Assembly: GCF_000350225.1 (NCBI RefSeq)
Contig: NW_005179159.1
Span: 350,160 to 414,159 of the forward strand
DNA length: 64,000 nucleotides
Direction: 5' to 3'
DNA from: Chondrus crispus
Lineage: Eukaryota; Rhodophyta; Florideophyceae; Gigartinales; Gigartinaceae
Shown: piece after piece, positions 33,622 to 42,555 of the stretch
Position numbering within the stretch: the stretch's first letter is position 1
Layout of the letters: every line of letters starts with the position of its first letter
Made by a program: the position numbers and the translations under genes
Notes under the pieces: model-generated
The model's database searches: none
What the model was told of the DNA's origin: nothing
Seen by the model: only the letters and a program-made list of their open reading frames with translations

Positions 33622-33677
33622 CGGCCCCCCCTTAAGCGGGGACGTCCGAGTCCACGGGTGCTTGTAGAGCGTGAGCC

Positions 33678-34715
33678 ATGTCTAACCGCGTACTCGATAC
33701 GGCCCCTCTCGCTCCTTCCCACAGCTCCGCTCTCTGGTCGGTATCCCCGGGGTCCTGTCTCGTGCTCCTCTGCGCGCGTGCTGACCTCTCGACCCCCTTC
33801 CTGTCAACCGGGGACCTCGTCTCCCCCTCTTCGGCATCGGCTCCTTGCCGCCGTGCGGTCGTGCGCGTGCCTTTGGGGCTCGCCGTCGGCATTACCGCGC
33901 TACTCCTTCCGGGGGAGTCCGTTCTTCTCCCTCCGACCCGGCAAGCGGCCTTCTTTCTCCTTTTCCACGAGCCCCCCTACTCTCTCGTCTGCCTGATCGG
34001 CTCGCGTCCTTTCGTCCTCACTATGTCGCCCCGGGCTACCCCTCGGGACAGCCCCTCGCTTCCGCGGTCGGCGCTTGGCAGTGGATCGGACGCACCGGTC
34101 GTCTGCGCCCCGACCCTTGATGACCCCGCCTCCATCGAGGAGGCGGGGGCATCACGACTACCTCCTACCGTCGTCAATGCTGCCGCCCCGACGCCGTGGT
34201 GGCCTCCCCGTCCGTTCCGGAAGGCCCGAGGGCCCCGGGTCTCTACAGTGCCCGAAGAGGCGATTCCTCCGTCGCTCGCCGCCTTGCCGCCCAGCGCGCC
34301 ATCGTCCTTGGTGGCAGGGGGTCCGATGCCCTTTCGGCCTGCGCGTGTCGATGTCGGCGGTGGTTCCCGCGGCGGGGAGCTCGTGTCATGGTCGCGCGAG
34401 GGCACGTATCAGCCCGCAGAGGGCTCCTATGGAGCTTCCGGTAGTTGCCGGCGCCCCGGTGCTCCGACGACAGCGTCTCGGCTTGGCAGGGCCACGAAGG
34501 AAGAGGTGGCCGACACCTCTACGCAGTGGCTGGGGGTGCCCCTGGAGCGGCTGGTTCCGTTACCGCTCAGTCGCCTGAACTATGCGTGGCGCCGTCACTC
34601 TCGGTCGGGCGTGACCGTCGGCGAACTTCTGACGAGGGCTTACCTGCGCCCCGGCCTGCTCCGGATCCGCACCATTTACGAAGGTGGCCTGGCAGCGGAG
34701 GCGTCCCTTGTGTAG
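33678..34715 (+). CDS. Opposite-strand frame 1 in the chromovirus 3' block
   Basis: A 345-residue frame, antisense to gag-pol. The N-terminus is Ser/Leu-rich with possible membrane stretches (VPLGLAVGITALLLPGESVL); a proline-rich middle follows; the end LGVPLERLVPLPLSRLNYAW and ELLTRAYLRPGLLRIRTIYE looks folded. No family was recognised. It lies just inside the 3' LTR. Antisense accessory frames at this site are known in some plant gypsy lineages. Confidence 0.4.
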   Translation: MSNRVLDTAPLAPSHSSALWSVSPGSCLVLLCARADLSTPFLSTGDLVSPSSASAPCRRAVVRVPLGLAVGITALLLPGESVLLPPTRQAAFFLLFHEPPYSLVCLIGSRPFVLTMSPRATPRDSPSLPRSALGSGSDAPVVCAPTLDDPASIEEAGASRLPPTVVNAAAPTPWWPPRPFRKARGPRVSTVPEEAIPPSLAALPPSAPSSLVAGGPMPFRPARVDVGGGSRGGELVSWSREGTYQPAEGSYGASGSCRRPGAPTTASRLGRATKEEVADTSTQWLGVPLERLVPLPLSRLNYAWRRHSRSGVTVGELLTRAYLRPGLLRIRTIYEGGLAAEASLV

Positions 34716-34924
34716 TGCAATACGCACCTGGAAAGGGGGGTGAAAAGAAAGGACAATGTTTGGATATGAAAAGTAGTCCGGGTTGGGGGACACACGTGTG
34801 AATAATTGCACAGTTTTAATTTTTAATTATTTTATTTTATTTAGTTAATTAGTCGGCATTAATTTTGCTGACACTAGATTAAATCTAGGATCTAGCGCCG
34901 CGAGCTACTGTAGTGAATCCGGCG

Positions 34925-34945
34925 GGGCGATATATACCTTAGCCC
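34925..34945 (+). promoter_or_regulatory. TATA-like promoter element for opposite-strand frame 2
   Basis: gcgatatatacc lies in a short AT-rich region (34800-34950) between the two opposite-strand frames and points toward the second. If real, the block has its own transcription start, independent of the LTR. Confidence 0.35.
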
Positions 34946-35141
34946 TCTGACCACCAAGTCAGTAAAGGTAACCCGAGTTGCCGGAGTTGTATGTCGCCTT
35001 GGTCGAAGTCCGTCTCTACCAAGACGCTGTCTTTTACCTAAGCCTACGGCATCCTCTATCGCTCGGGGGTTCCCTTTTTCTCTTTCCTTTATTTCCTTAC
35101 CCTTTTCTACCTCTAATTCTACCTATTTTTCCTTTATCTTG

Positions 35142-35453
35142 TGTTGGTGCCATCGGCCTCGGTTGCGACCGAACCGGTGTAGGTGTCTATGCCATCGGGC
35201 GACACAGTTGACGTATCGCTGCTACTGTGACCCATTTTCCGACGGAGACTGTTGCAACGACGTCTCCCTCGAAGGGCTCCGTCGTGTTACGAGCCAGTGT
35301 TGGTGCCATCGGCCTCGGTTGCGACCGAACCGGTGTAGGTGTTTCGAGCCATCGGGCGGCACAGTTGACGTAGCGCTGCTACTTTCATTTCATCCCGTCG
35401 GGCTGCGTTGCGACGCCCCCGTCGAAGGCCTTGTCGCGTTACAAGGTGTCGAA
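35142..35453 (+). repeat. Imperfect tandem repeat, 156-base unit, two copies
   Basis: Copies start at 35142 and 35298 with tgttggtgccatcggcctcg. The first 60 bases are nearly identical and the rest has diverged. The unit is repeated in the leader of opposite-strand frame 2. Confidence 0.8.
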
Positions 35454-35665
35454 GAAGCTCAACGAGCATTGGCCTTACAACCCAGTGGAACCGGGGTACC
35501 TAAGTACACGCCCCACCCCACACTCGTAGAGCAGTTCTCTTCGCAAGTCTCTACCACACCGATCCCGGGCCGGACTATTTCTCTGTGCCCCCCCTACCAG
35601 GGATCTGAGCTACTACGAGTCGCAAGCTCGTTTAAACGGAGAAGGGAGAGTCGGACACTCCGTAG

Positions 35666-36700
35666 CGCTGTGCCATCGACAGTTCTTCTTTTTGCTGCTG
35701 TTGTTGTTTTTGCTGGACCATTGGACCGCGGTCTCTGCCTGACAGGCGCATTGCTCTACACCTTGCCTTGGGTCGTCTGCTGTCCGAGGGGGGCGGTGCT
35801 CCCTACCAACTTCCGGACGAGATACCCAGTGATAGGACGTTTGCCTATAGTGTGGAAGAGGTCGAATACGTCGATCGAATGTCGACGTACCTCTTCCACC
35901 GGGACCCCCGAGCTCCCCGTCGTTTTATCCTTTCAGAGGTAGCCGGGCTGTACGTCAGCCCCCGTTCTCGTGCCTACTCAAGGGTTCGTGCGGCTCTGCA
36001 GAAGTCCACCTGCGCTCTGATGCGCATCCACCATATCGCCCTGGCTCCTAATGATTGGTCGGCGTACCGCCACGCCGATGAGGACGACGGCCGTGTCTTC
36101 CCATCCGCTGCCTTCTCTCCGGGCCTATCTCGAAGCGATTTTCCGGAGCTTCCGCCGGGCGTAGGCGAGGCACTCCCTTCGTTGGGAGTGCATCTGCTAC
36201 TCCCCTACGCATTGAAGCATTTCGGCTTCGCGTGTGCTGACTCGAGGCACCCGGCGTATGGGGAACTTGTCTACAATTACGAGTGCGAATGGGCGTGGTT
36301 CACCTGTAACGCTTTCATGAGCGAGGTCTCGGTACATGGACGCGCCTTCGTACAGCCCGTCGGTGTGCTGTCCTTCCTGGGTCTGGTCGCGCCGGCTCTG
36401 CCCGACGTGACACTGCACCCCTTGGAGCGCATTTCCCGAATGTCCCATGGTCCTACACCTCGGTCTTCGACTTGATGCACCGCGCCGTCGCGGTGCCCGA
36501 ACGTAACAGGCGACCGTGGACCGACTACACGACAGGGACCCGGAGTTCCTTCCTGGCTTATGATTGTCAAGGAGATGCCTTCGTGGCACGTCCGAATCTC
36601 CTCCTGGCGGCTGTTGAGGGGAACGCAGCTTCACCGGCCTGCTCATCTGCACACGCTTTTTGCGCGTTTCCTCGCGCACGACCCCTATCGATAGGGTCAT
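35666..36700 (+). CDS. Opposite-strand frame 2 in the chromovirus 3' block
   Basis: The main frame (to 36475) encodes RRIALHLALGRLLSEGGGAP, AYSVEEVEYVDRMSTYLFHR, RFILSEVAGLYVSPRSRAYS, GVGEALPSLGVHLLLPYALK and CEWAWFTCNAFMSEVSVHGR. Similar-looking protein sequence continues to about 36660 (DYTTGTRSSFLAYDCQGDAF). Composition and hydrophobic pattern are those of a folded globular protein of roughly 330 residues, not of shadow sequence. No family was recognised. It has about one break. The start is unclear and may depend on splicing of the leader. Confidence 0.45.
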
Positions 36701-36724
36701 GACACGTCTTCCGTCGGGTTATCG

Positions 36725-36870
36725 GGCGAGGGCACAAGCGCGCGACGTTCGTCTCCTTCAGCACGCCCCTAGCCACCGGGGCGAGGGCTCAGACGCACGG
36801 CGTCCGTCTCCTTCAGCGCGCCCCTCGCCACCGCGGCGAGGGCGCAGACGCACGGCGTCCGTTTTCTCCT
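36725..36870. repeat. Tandem repeat, 55-base unit, about 2.6 copies
   Basis: Units start at 36725, 36780 and 36835 with ggcgaggg and contain cgtctccttcag and cgcccct. GC-rich. It marks the end of the opposite-strand block, followed by about 500 bases with no clear content before the pol end. Confidence 0.8.
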
Positions 36871-37402
36871 TAGCGTCCTTGGCGTCGTGGCGACGGCGCC
36901 GGAGCGCGGCTTCGATGCCCACGCGCGGGGAGCGGGGAAGAAGGTCGGTGGAAAGCTCGAGGCCCTGTCTTCGTCGGAGTCTTCTCGATTCTCAGCCGGT
37001 GGGCCCCGCAGCGGGACGTCGTCCGCCACGCTCGGCTTTGGTGGGGTGCGTCCTCCGGTCATCCCATTTGCGGGGGAGGGTACCCATTACACACACGGAA
37101 TGCGCCGTGGATTGGGACTTTTTCTTGTAAAACACGTGTACTGCGACCTTTTTCCGTCCGCCGCACAATCAGAATATCATCCCAAAAATTGTCATAATTT
37201 CCCGCGAAAACAATTTCTGCCAAAAAATCAGAGCACGGTTCCTGATTGGTGCGCTGTCGTCTGAGGAAGAAATCTTCCCAAAATTAAATCATGGCATGCG
37301 CCGTGATTAGCGACTAAAAGTTCTAATTCCAGGAGCAGACTCCGAAGTTCAGGCGAGCTCGTCGATATGCCCTTAACCGTAACGGAGCGGTTCCGGCCCC
37401 CC

Positions 37403-40400
37403 TTAAGCGTGAACGTCCGCGTTCACGTGTGGGGAGAGGCTTCTGCCGGTGCGCCTCCAGAGGCGTTGGGCGTAACGAGACACCAACTCCTCCGGGACGT
37501 GAGTCCGCGCAGTCCAAGTGGGTGTGTCGTAATCCGCCCACTTGATGAGGAACTCCGTAGTTCCGTCTTCCACGACTCGATGTCTCAGTAGCCGTTCAAC
37601 GGCATACTGCGTTCCCGCGGTGACCTTATCGGCGAGGTCCCGCGGGGTCGTCGCACTTGCTCGTGGCGCGTCTATCGGAGACGGCGCGTACACGCAGCGG
37701 TCGGCGGAAACTCGCTCGGTGACCACATCACGATCGATCGTGATGGTTTGGCGGTCATTGGCGAGCACGCGGTAGGGTCCGACAACGGGCGAGGCGAGCT
37801 TGTTCGATGTCTTAGCCCCATCGGTGGGGTTGAGATATACGTATTCACCGGGACGGAGCCGGGAATTAATACGTCGTATGCTCTTATCGAAGTCGCGCTT
37901 GTAGCGAGCCTGCGTCCGACGCAGGCTCCCGTAGGCCTTTTGGATAGTCGAGTCCAAGGTCTTGAGGAACTCGGCACGTTGGATCCCCTTATCGGAAGGA
38001 GGGGCGTCGCCGTCCGCCCGTCGGAGATAGAACTCCGGCGGTGGCCTGCTGAGCACGACCTCAAACAGCGTGGTGCGTGTGGTGCGATGTACGTGGAAGT
38101 TGTACGCATACGTAAGCGGCCCCACGTACACATCCCAGTCGTCCTGGTGTTCACCCACGTAGTTCCTCAGCATCGAGGCGATTGTTAGGTTATATCGCTC
38201 GACTTGCCCGTTCGTCTGGGGATGGTACGCCGAAGTGTACAAATTCGTTATCCCCAGAACGCGGCACGTGCTGTGGAAGAACTTGGCATTAAACTGAGGG
38301 CCGTTGTTCGAAAGCAACGTGCGAGGGACGCCATACTTGAACACCCACGAGTCGCAGAACGCAACTGCAACCGTGTGCACTGTTATCGTGTGGAGCGCAA
38401 CGACTTGCGTTAGCTTACTGAAGCGGTCCGTAATCACGAGCAGGAACCGTTTTCCTGTCTTCGTCTTGGAGAGCGGCCCCAAGATGTCGATCGCGAGGCT
38501 CTCGAGGGGCCTCGTAGCTGGAAACAATCTCAATCGGTTGAGATGTTTCCTCAGCTTCACCCGGTTCATCGCGCAGGTTCGACACCCTCGCACCGTGGCT
38601 GCCACGTCTGCAGCCAGGTGGGGCCAGTAGTACTCGCGTCGAAGTGCGTAGTACATACGGTTCTGGCCCGGGTGCCCCGCGATGGCCGGGTTGTGGCACA
38701 GGCGAAGGAGCCTGGTGCGGAGCGTCCGAGATACCACCACCTGAACGATATCAGGGTCGAAGGGGTGTCTCCGTTTGAGCACCCCTTGGTGGTCCTCGAA
38801 GAACGCGGAGTCCCGGGACTCTGACTGTCGTGCCAAAACGGTTTGGCAGAAGTCTTCCACGCGTTGCTCCTCGGCTATCTCCTCTATCGTAAGAGGGGCC
38901 GGAAGGTCGTCCTGCAGTGGGGCGACCGGGGAGTCGAGCGGGCCAGCCTCGGGGTCTTCGGCGCGCTGGATGTAGGCGGCGTCGAACTCGTCGTTCTCCT
39001 CCCAAAACGAATTGGGTCCTTGGAGAGCGGGAGCTTCGTAGTCGCCTCGCGGTTCGTCGCGCGTCCGTACGCGCGACCTTGTTCGGGCTTCGGCTTGGTT
39101 CCGTGTCGTTACGAAGACATGAACGGCCTGGTCATCACAGCTCGTGGTACAAGCGTGGTCCGCGAGCTCGTTCGATACGTCTCGAACTGTCGTGCCCTCG
39201 TCGAAAGTGGGGATGTCGTCATCCATCTCGACGGTGGGGCGAGGGTCATCGGCGACCTTCGGCGACACGAGTCGTGACAGGGCATCGGGCACCTGATGCA
39301 CGCGTCCGGGGCGGTACTGAATGGTGAAATCGTATTCAGCCAGACGTAGCCGCCACCGGGTGAGTCTTCCGGAACTCTCGGTGAGGGACATGAGCCATCG
39401 GAGGGCGTCATGATCCGTCCGTACGGTGAACTTCGTGCCTTCAACGTACGGCCGTAGTGTGCGGACGGCCCACACTACGGCGAAGCATTCGCGCTCGGTA
39501 GCGCTGTAGTTTCGTTCGCTGCCGTTCAGCGAGTAAGACCAATACCCAACGGGGCGCCAATCGTTTGGCTGGTTGTGCTCTTGGAGCAGCGTGCAGCCTA
39601 GTTGGTAGGCGCTCGCGTCGGTGTCTATCATGTACGAACGACCGTGCCGGGGCAATGCAAGGATCGGCGGAGCGATCATGCACTTCTTAAGGTTCTCGAA
39701 CGCCTGAAGTTGCAGCTCCGTGGGGTTATGGGAACCGGGACCCGAATCCTTGCCCGTCATGTCGGTCAGAGGACGCGCAATCTTAGCGAACCCCTTAACG
39801 AATCGGCGGTATACGTTACACGCCCCGAGGAACGAGCGCACTTGCGTCAAAGTCCTCGGGAACGTGAACGTCTTGAAAGCGTCGGCCGCCGTATCAGCCA
39901 CGCTCAACTTCCCTGGGGAGATGACGTGCCCCAGGTAGTGCACCTTCGGTCGGAAGAAGCTGCACTTCTTGAGCTTAAGGGAGATACCGGAACTCCGCAG
40001 TAAGCTCAAGACGGTATCGCGATGCCTCGCGTGTTCTTCGTGCGTACGGGAGAACACGATCACGTCGTCGAGATAGAAGAGGCATATTTGCCAGCGCACT
40101 CCGGAGAGTATTATGTCGAGCGCACGTTGGAAGGTGGCCGGTGCCCCTTTGAGTCCAAACGGCATGCGCAAGTGGCGAAACGTGCCCATGTGCGTCGTAA
40201 ACGTGGTCTTATCCCGGTCTTCCGGAGCGACCGGGATCTGCCAATAACCGGAATTGCAGTCCAACGTGGTGAAGACGGCTGCATCTTCTAAAGAGTCGAT
40301 GCAGTCGTCCATCCGTGGCAGCGGATACGAATCCGCTGCGGTCTTCGCGTTGAGACGCCGGTAGTCCACGCAGAACCGAAGAGAGCCGTCTTTCTTAGGT

Positions 40401-40942
40401 ACGAGCACCACGGGGGACGCCCACTCGGTGCTCGCGGGTTCGATAACCCCTGCGTTCAACATCTTGTTGACATCCTTCGCGACCATTTCGCGCATGGCCG
40501 GGCCCTTCCGATAGGGCATAGAACGAATCGGTTTCGTTCCCGGTTCGAGGGGAATGCAGTGCTCCGTGGCTTGGATCGTTCCAAGCGCACCGCTCCACAG
40601 ACTCGAGTGCTTACTGAGCATCTCGAGTACGTGGTCACGGAGCTTGTAATCGTCGATGTATGACAGGTCGATATCTTTTTCCCAATCCATCGGTGGATTT
40701 TCGGGATCCTTTTGCTGGTGGAGTACAGTACCCCTCGCCGTCGGTTGGCATAAAGGTGACCGTTCGTCCGGGTCGACCCCCCTGCCCCCGGCGGTGGTCT
40801 TATCGTCAGAGTTGGATCGGCCAACTCCTACCCCACCGACTTGATCGGTCAAGTTGGTCAGGTATAGCCCGTACGCGATCCCCTCGGCGACCTTACGTTC
40901 GGGAGTGAGGATCGCGAGGGGGTTGCGCTTCGCGTATCCCAC
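37403..40942 (-). CDS. Chromovirus pol: RT, RNase H, integrase, chromodomain
   Basis: A 1,179-residue open frame. Reverse transcriptase: FCVDYRRLNAKT, FTTLDCNSGYWQIPV, MPFGLKGAPATFQRAL and the catalytic FYLDDVIVFS. RNase H: MIDTDASAYQLGCTLL, SATERECFAVVWAV and VRTDHDALRW. Integrase: zinc-finger region with HPGQNRMYYALRREYYWPHL and CRTCAMNR, core LAIDILGPLSKTKTG and YHPQTNGQVERYN. The C-terminal chromodomain, VERLLRHRVVEDGTTEFLIK WADYD, steers integration to particular histone marks in this lineage. Reverse transcriptase before integrase plus a chromodomain defines chromoviruses. The stop codon is followed directly by a purine tract. Confidence 0.95.
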   Translation of the reverse strand: MGYAKRNPLAILTPERKVAEGIAYGLYLTNLTDQVGGVGVGRSNSDDKTTAGGRGVDPDERSPLCQPTARGTVLHQQKDPENPPMDWEKDIDLSYIDDYKLRDHVLEMLSKHSSLWSGALGTIQATEHCIPLEPGTKPIRSMPYRKGPAMREMVAKDVNKMLNAGVIEPASTEWASPVVLVPKKDGSLRFCVDYRRLNAKTAADSYPLPRMDDCIDSLEDAAVFTTLDCNSGYWQIPVAPEDRDKTTFTTHMGTFRHLRMPFGLKGAPATFQRALDIILSGVRWQICLFYLDDVIVFSRTHEEHARHRDTVLSLLRSSGISLKLKKCSFFRPKVHYLGHVISPGKLSVADTAADAFKTFTFPRTLTQVRSFLGACNVYRRFVKGFAKIARPLTDMTGKDSGPGSHNPTELQLQAFENLKKCMIAPPILALPRHGRSYMIDTDASAYQLGCTLLQEHNQPNDWRPVGYWSYSLNGSERNYSATERECFAVVWAVRTLRPYVEGTKFTVRTDHDALRWLMSLTESSGRLTRWRLRLAEYDFTIQYRPGRVHQVPDALSRLVSPKVADDPRPTVEMDDDIPTFDEGTTVRDVSNELADHACTTSCDDQAVHVFVTTRNQAEARTRSRVRTRDEPRGDYEAPALQGPNSFWEENDEFDAAYIQRAEDPEAGPLDSPVAPLQDDLPAPLTIEEIAEEQRVEDFCQTVLARQSESRDSAFFEDHQGVLKRRHPFDPDIVQVVVSRTLRTRLLRLCHNPAIAGHPGQNRMYYALRREYYWPHLAADVAATVRGCRTCAMNRVKLRKHLNRLRLFPATRPLESLAIDILGPLSKTKTGKRFLLVITDRFSKLTQVVALHTITVHTVAVAFCDSWVFKYGVPRTLLSNNGPQFNAKFFHSTCRVLGITNLYTSAYHPQTNGQVERYNLTIASMLRNYVGEHQDDWDVYVGPLTYAYNFHVHRTTRTTLFEVVLSRPPPEFYLRRADGDAPPSDKGIQRAEFLKTLDSTIQKAYGSLRRTQARYKRDFDKSIRRINSRLRPGEYVYLNPTDGAKTSNKLASPVVGPYRVLANDRQTITIDRDVVTERVSADRCVYAPSPIDAPRASATTPRDLADKVTAGTQYAVERLLRHRVVEDGTTEFLIKWADYDTPTWTARTHVPEELVSRYAQRLWRRTGRSLSPHVNADVHA

Positions 40943-41005
40943 GACGGTGTGCTTCGGAAGCCTCCTTTCTCGTCGTGAGAAATTCGCGACGATGACGTCG
41001 AAGGT

Positions 41006-41986
41006 CTAATTCGGTAGGACCTCCGCGACGCCATTCGTCAGCCTCAATCCATGTCGGTGTTGGAGTGAGGGCTTGGGTTCCAGGAACACGAGGCCCCTCC
41101 CCGCGGTTGTCACACGCACGCGGGCTTGTGACATCGCGGGGATGGTAACCCAGCGGGCGATTCGGATCGCTTGCGGGGCCTCCTCGCGTACGTCTGGCCG
41201 ACCCGTGTGTCGCCCGTGTCGCCTGGTAGGGGGAGTCGACTCCCCCTTTCCGTCGACGACGGCGACGGAACCGCCTTGGCGTAGCTCCATTCGTTGAGCT
41301 TCGATGTCGATACATCGCACGTGCGTATCGATGAAGGCCGTGCCGAGGAGGACCGGCACGGCGAGCTGGTCCGCGACTACGAACGGAATTCGGAACACTG
41401 TGTTCCTCAACCGGACGGCCAGGCGGACGACGGCCGAAAGCTTGAGGGGGTTGCTATTCGCGCCTGCCAATCGTGGCAGAGGTACGTCGTGCACGACGTA
41501 ACGCGTCCAATCGGGGGGAAGGTCGGCCTTCCTCACCAGATTATACCCCGAGCACGTATCAACGGCGATCGTGCGGGGTTTAAATGCATTTCCCTCTGTG
41601 GCTATCGAGCCGAGGACGTTGTAAATCTTCGACGTCATAAGGCAAATGACGCCGTCGACAACCTTCGGGGCGGCTTTATCGGTGAGGTCGTTCCGCCGGG
41701 GCCTTCGATATCGGTGCTGGCCCCGCTTGCGTTTCCCTCTCCCCCTTTCTTGGGGCGTCCGCGGATCAGTGACGCCCCTCGGATTTTTCGAGTCCGTACG
41801 ACACGGACCCTTCTCCGGCGACCTTGGGCTCACGGGAGTCAGGGCGTCGACCGAATCTTTTCGGTCGTCGTTGCCCCCGTCGCCATCCTTACGCCTCACC
41901 GGGACGTCGGCTGTCCCGGTGTCTTGTCCTCCTAACGTCGGGCCTCCGGAGGCCTCGACGTGCGCTCCCTCCTGTATCGACATCAC
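41006..41986 (-). CDS. Chromovirus protease region
   Basis: A basic linker (RGRGKRKRGQHRYRRPRR) is followed by a retropepsin-like segment, FKPRTIAVDTCSGYNLVRKA, then PFVVADQLAVPVLLGTAFID, the second half of an aspartic protease fold with its late LLG motif. It lies between gag and reverse transcriptase as usual, in its own frame. Confidence 0.75.
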   Translation of the reverse strand: MMSIQEGAHVEASGGPTLGGQDTGTADVPVRRKDGDGGNDDRKDSVDALTPVSPRSPEKGPCRTDSKNPRGVTDPRTPQERGRGKRKRGQHRYRRPRRNDLTDKAAPKVVDGVICLMTSKIYNVLGSIATEGNAFKPRTIAVDTCSGYNLVRKADLPPDWTRYVVHDVPLPRLAGANSNPLKLSAVVRLAVRLRNTVFRIPFVVADQLAVPVLLGTAFIDTHVRCIDIEAQRMELRQGGSVAVVDGKGESTPPTRRHGRHTGRPDVREEAPQAIRIARWVTIPAMSQARVRVTTAGRGLVFLEPKPSLQHRHGLRLTNGVAEVLPN

Positions 41987-42555
41987 AGGAGCTCCCTTGC
42001 TCGCCTCCGGTAGCAGGGGATGTATTATCGGACAATACCCCCCGTGTCTTTGGCGAGCACGCGGGGTCGGGTCTAGTTCGTGGGGAAAAGACGGCTCACG
42101 CGACCGCGTGTACGTATCCGTCTTTACTCTTTTTTCGAACTACCCGTGCTACCGGAGCTAACCTCCTGGCTATCGACGGCCAGGTCTTCTTCGGGTAGCC
42201 GGCCGCGTGGGTCGGGACGATTCCTTCACTGCGGCTCAGCGGCCCTGGCGAAGTATTCGGGTACTTCCGGGCCTTGACCTGCGGCGTCCGGTCGTCGCAG
42301 GATATGGGGGACGAAGCGAGTCGGCTCTCCTTCGTGACCCTCCGTGGGTAGAGGGTACGGATCCTCTACCCAGTCTTGCAGGTACATTATCGCATTTTGT
42401 ACCTGTTGGGGTAACCGAGAACGGTCTCGGTCCCCTCTTTCTCATTGTCGGGGGTACCTTGTGTCCGCCTGCCGGTAGGCGGGTCGATCCCGACGATCGA
42501 ATTGGTTACGATGGTACCCGCCTCCACGGGGGGTGAAGCGTGCGCCCCCACCCGT

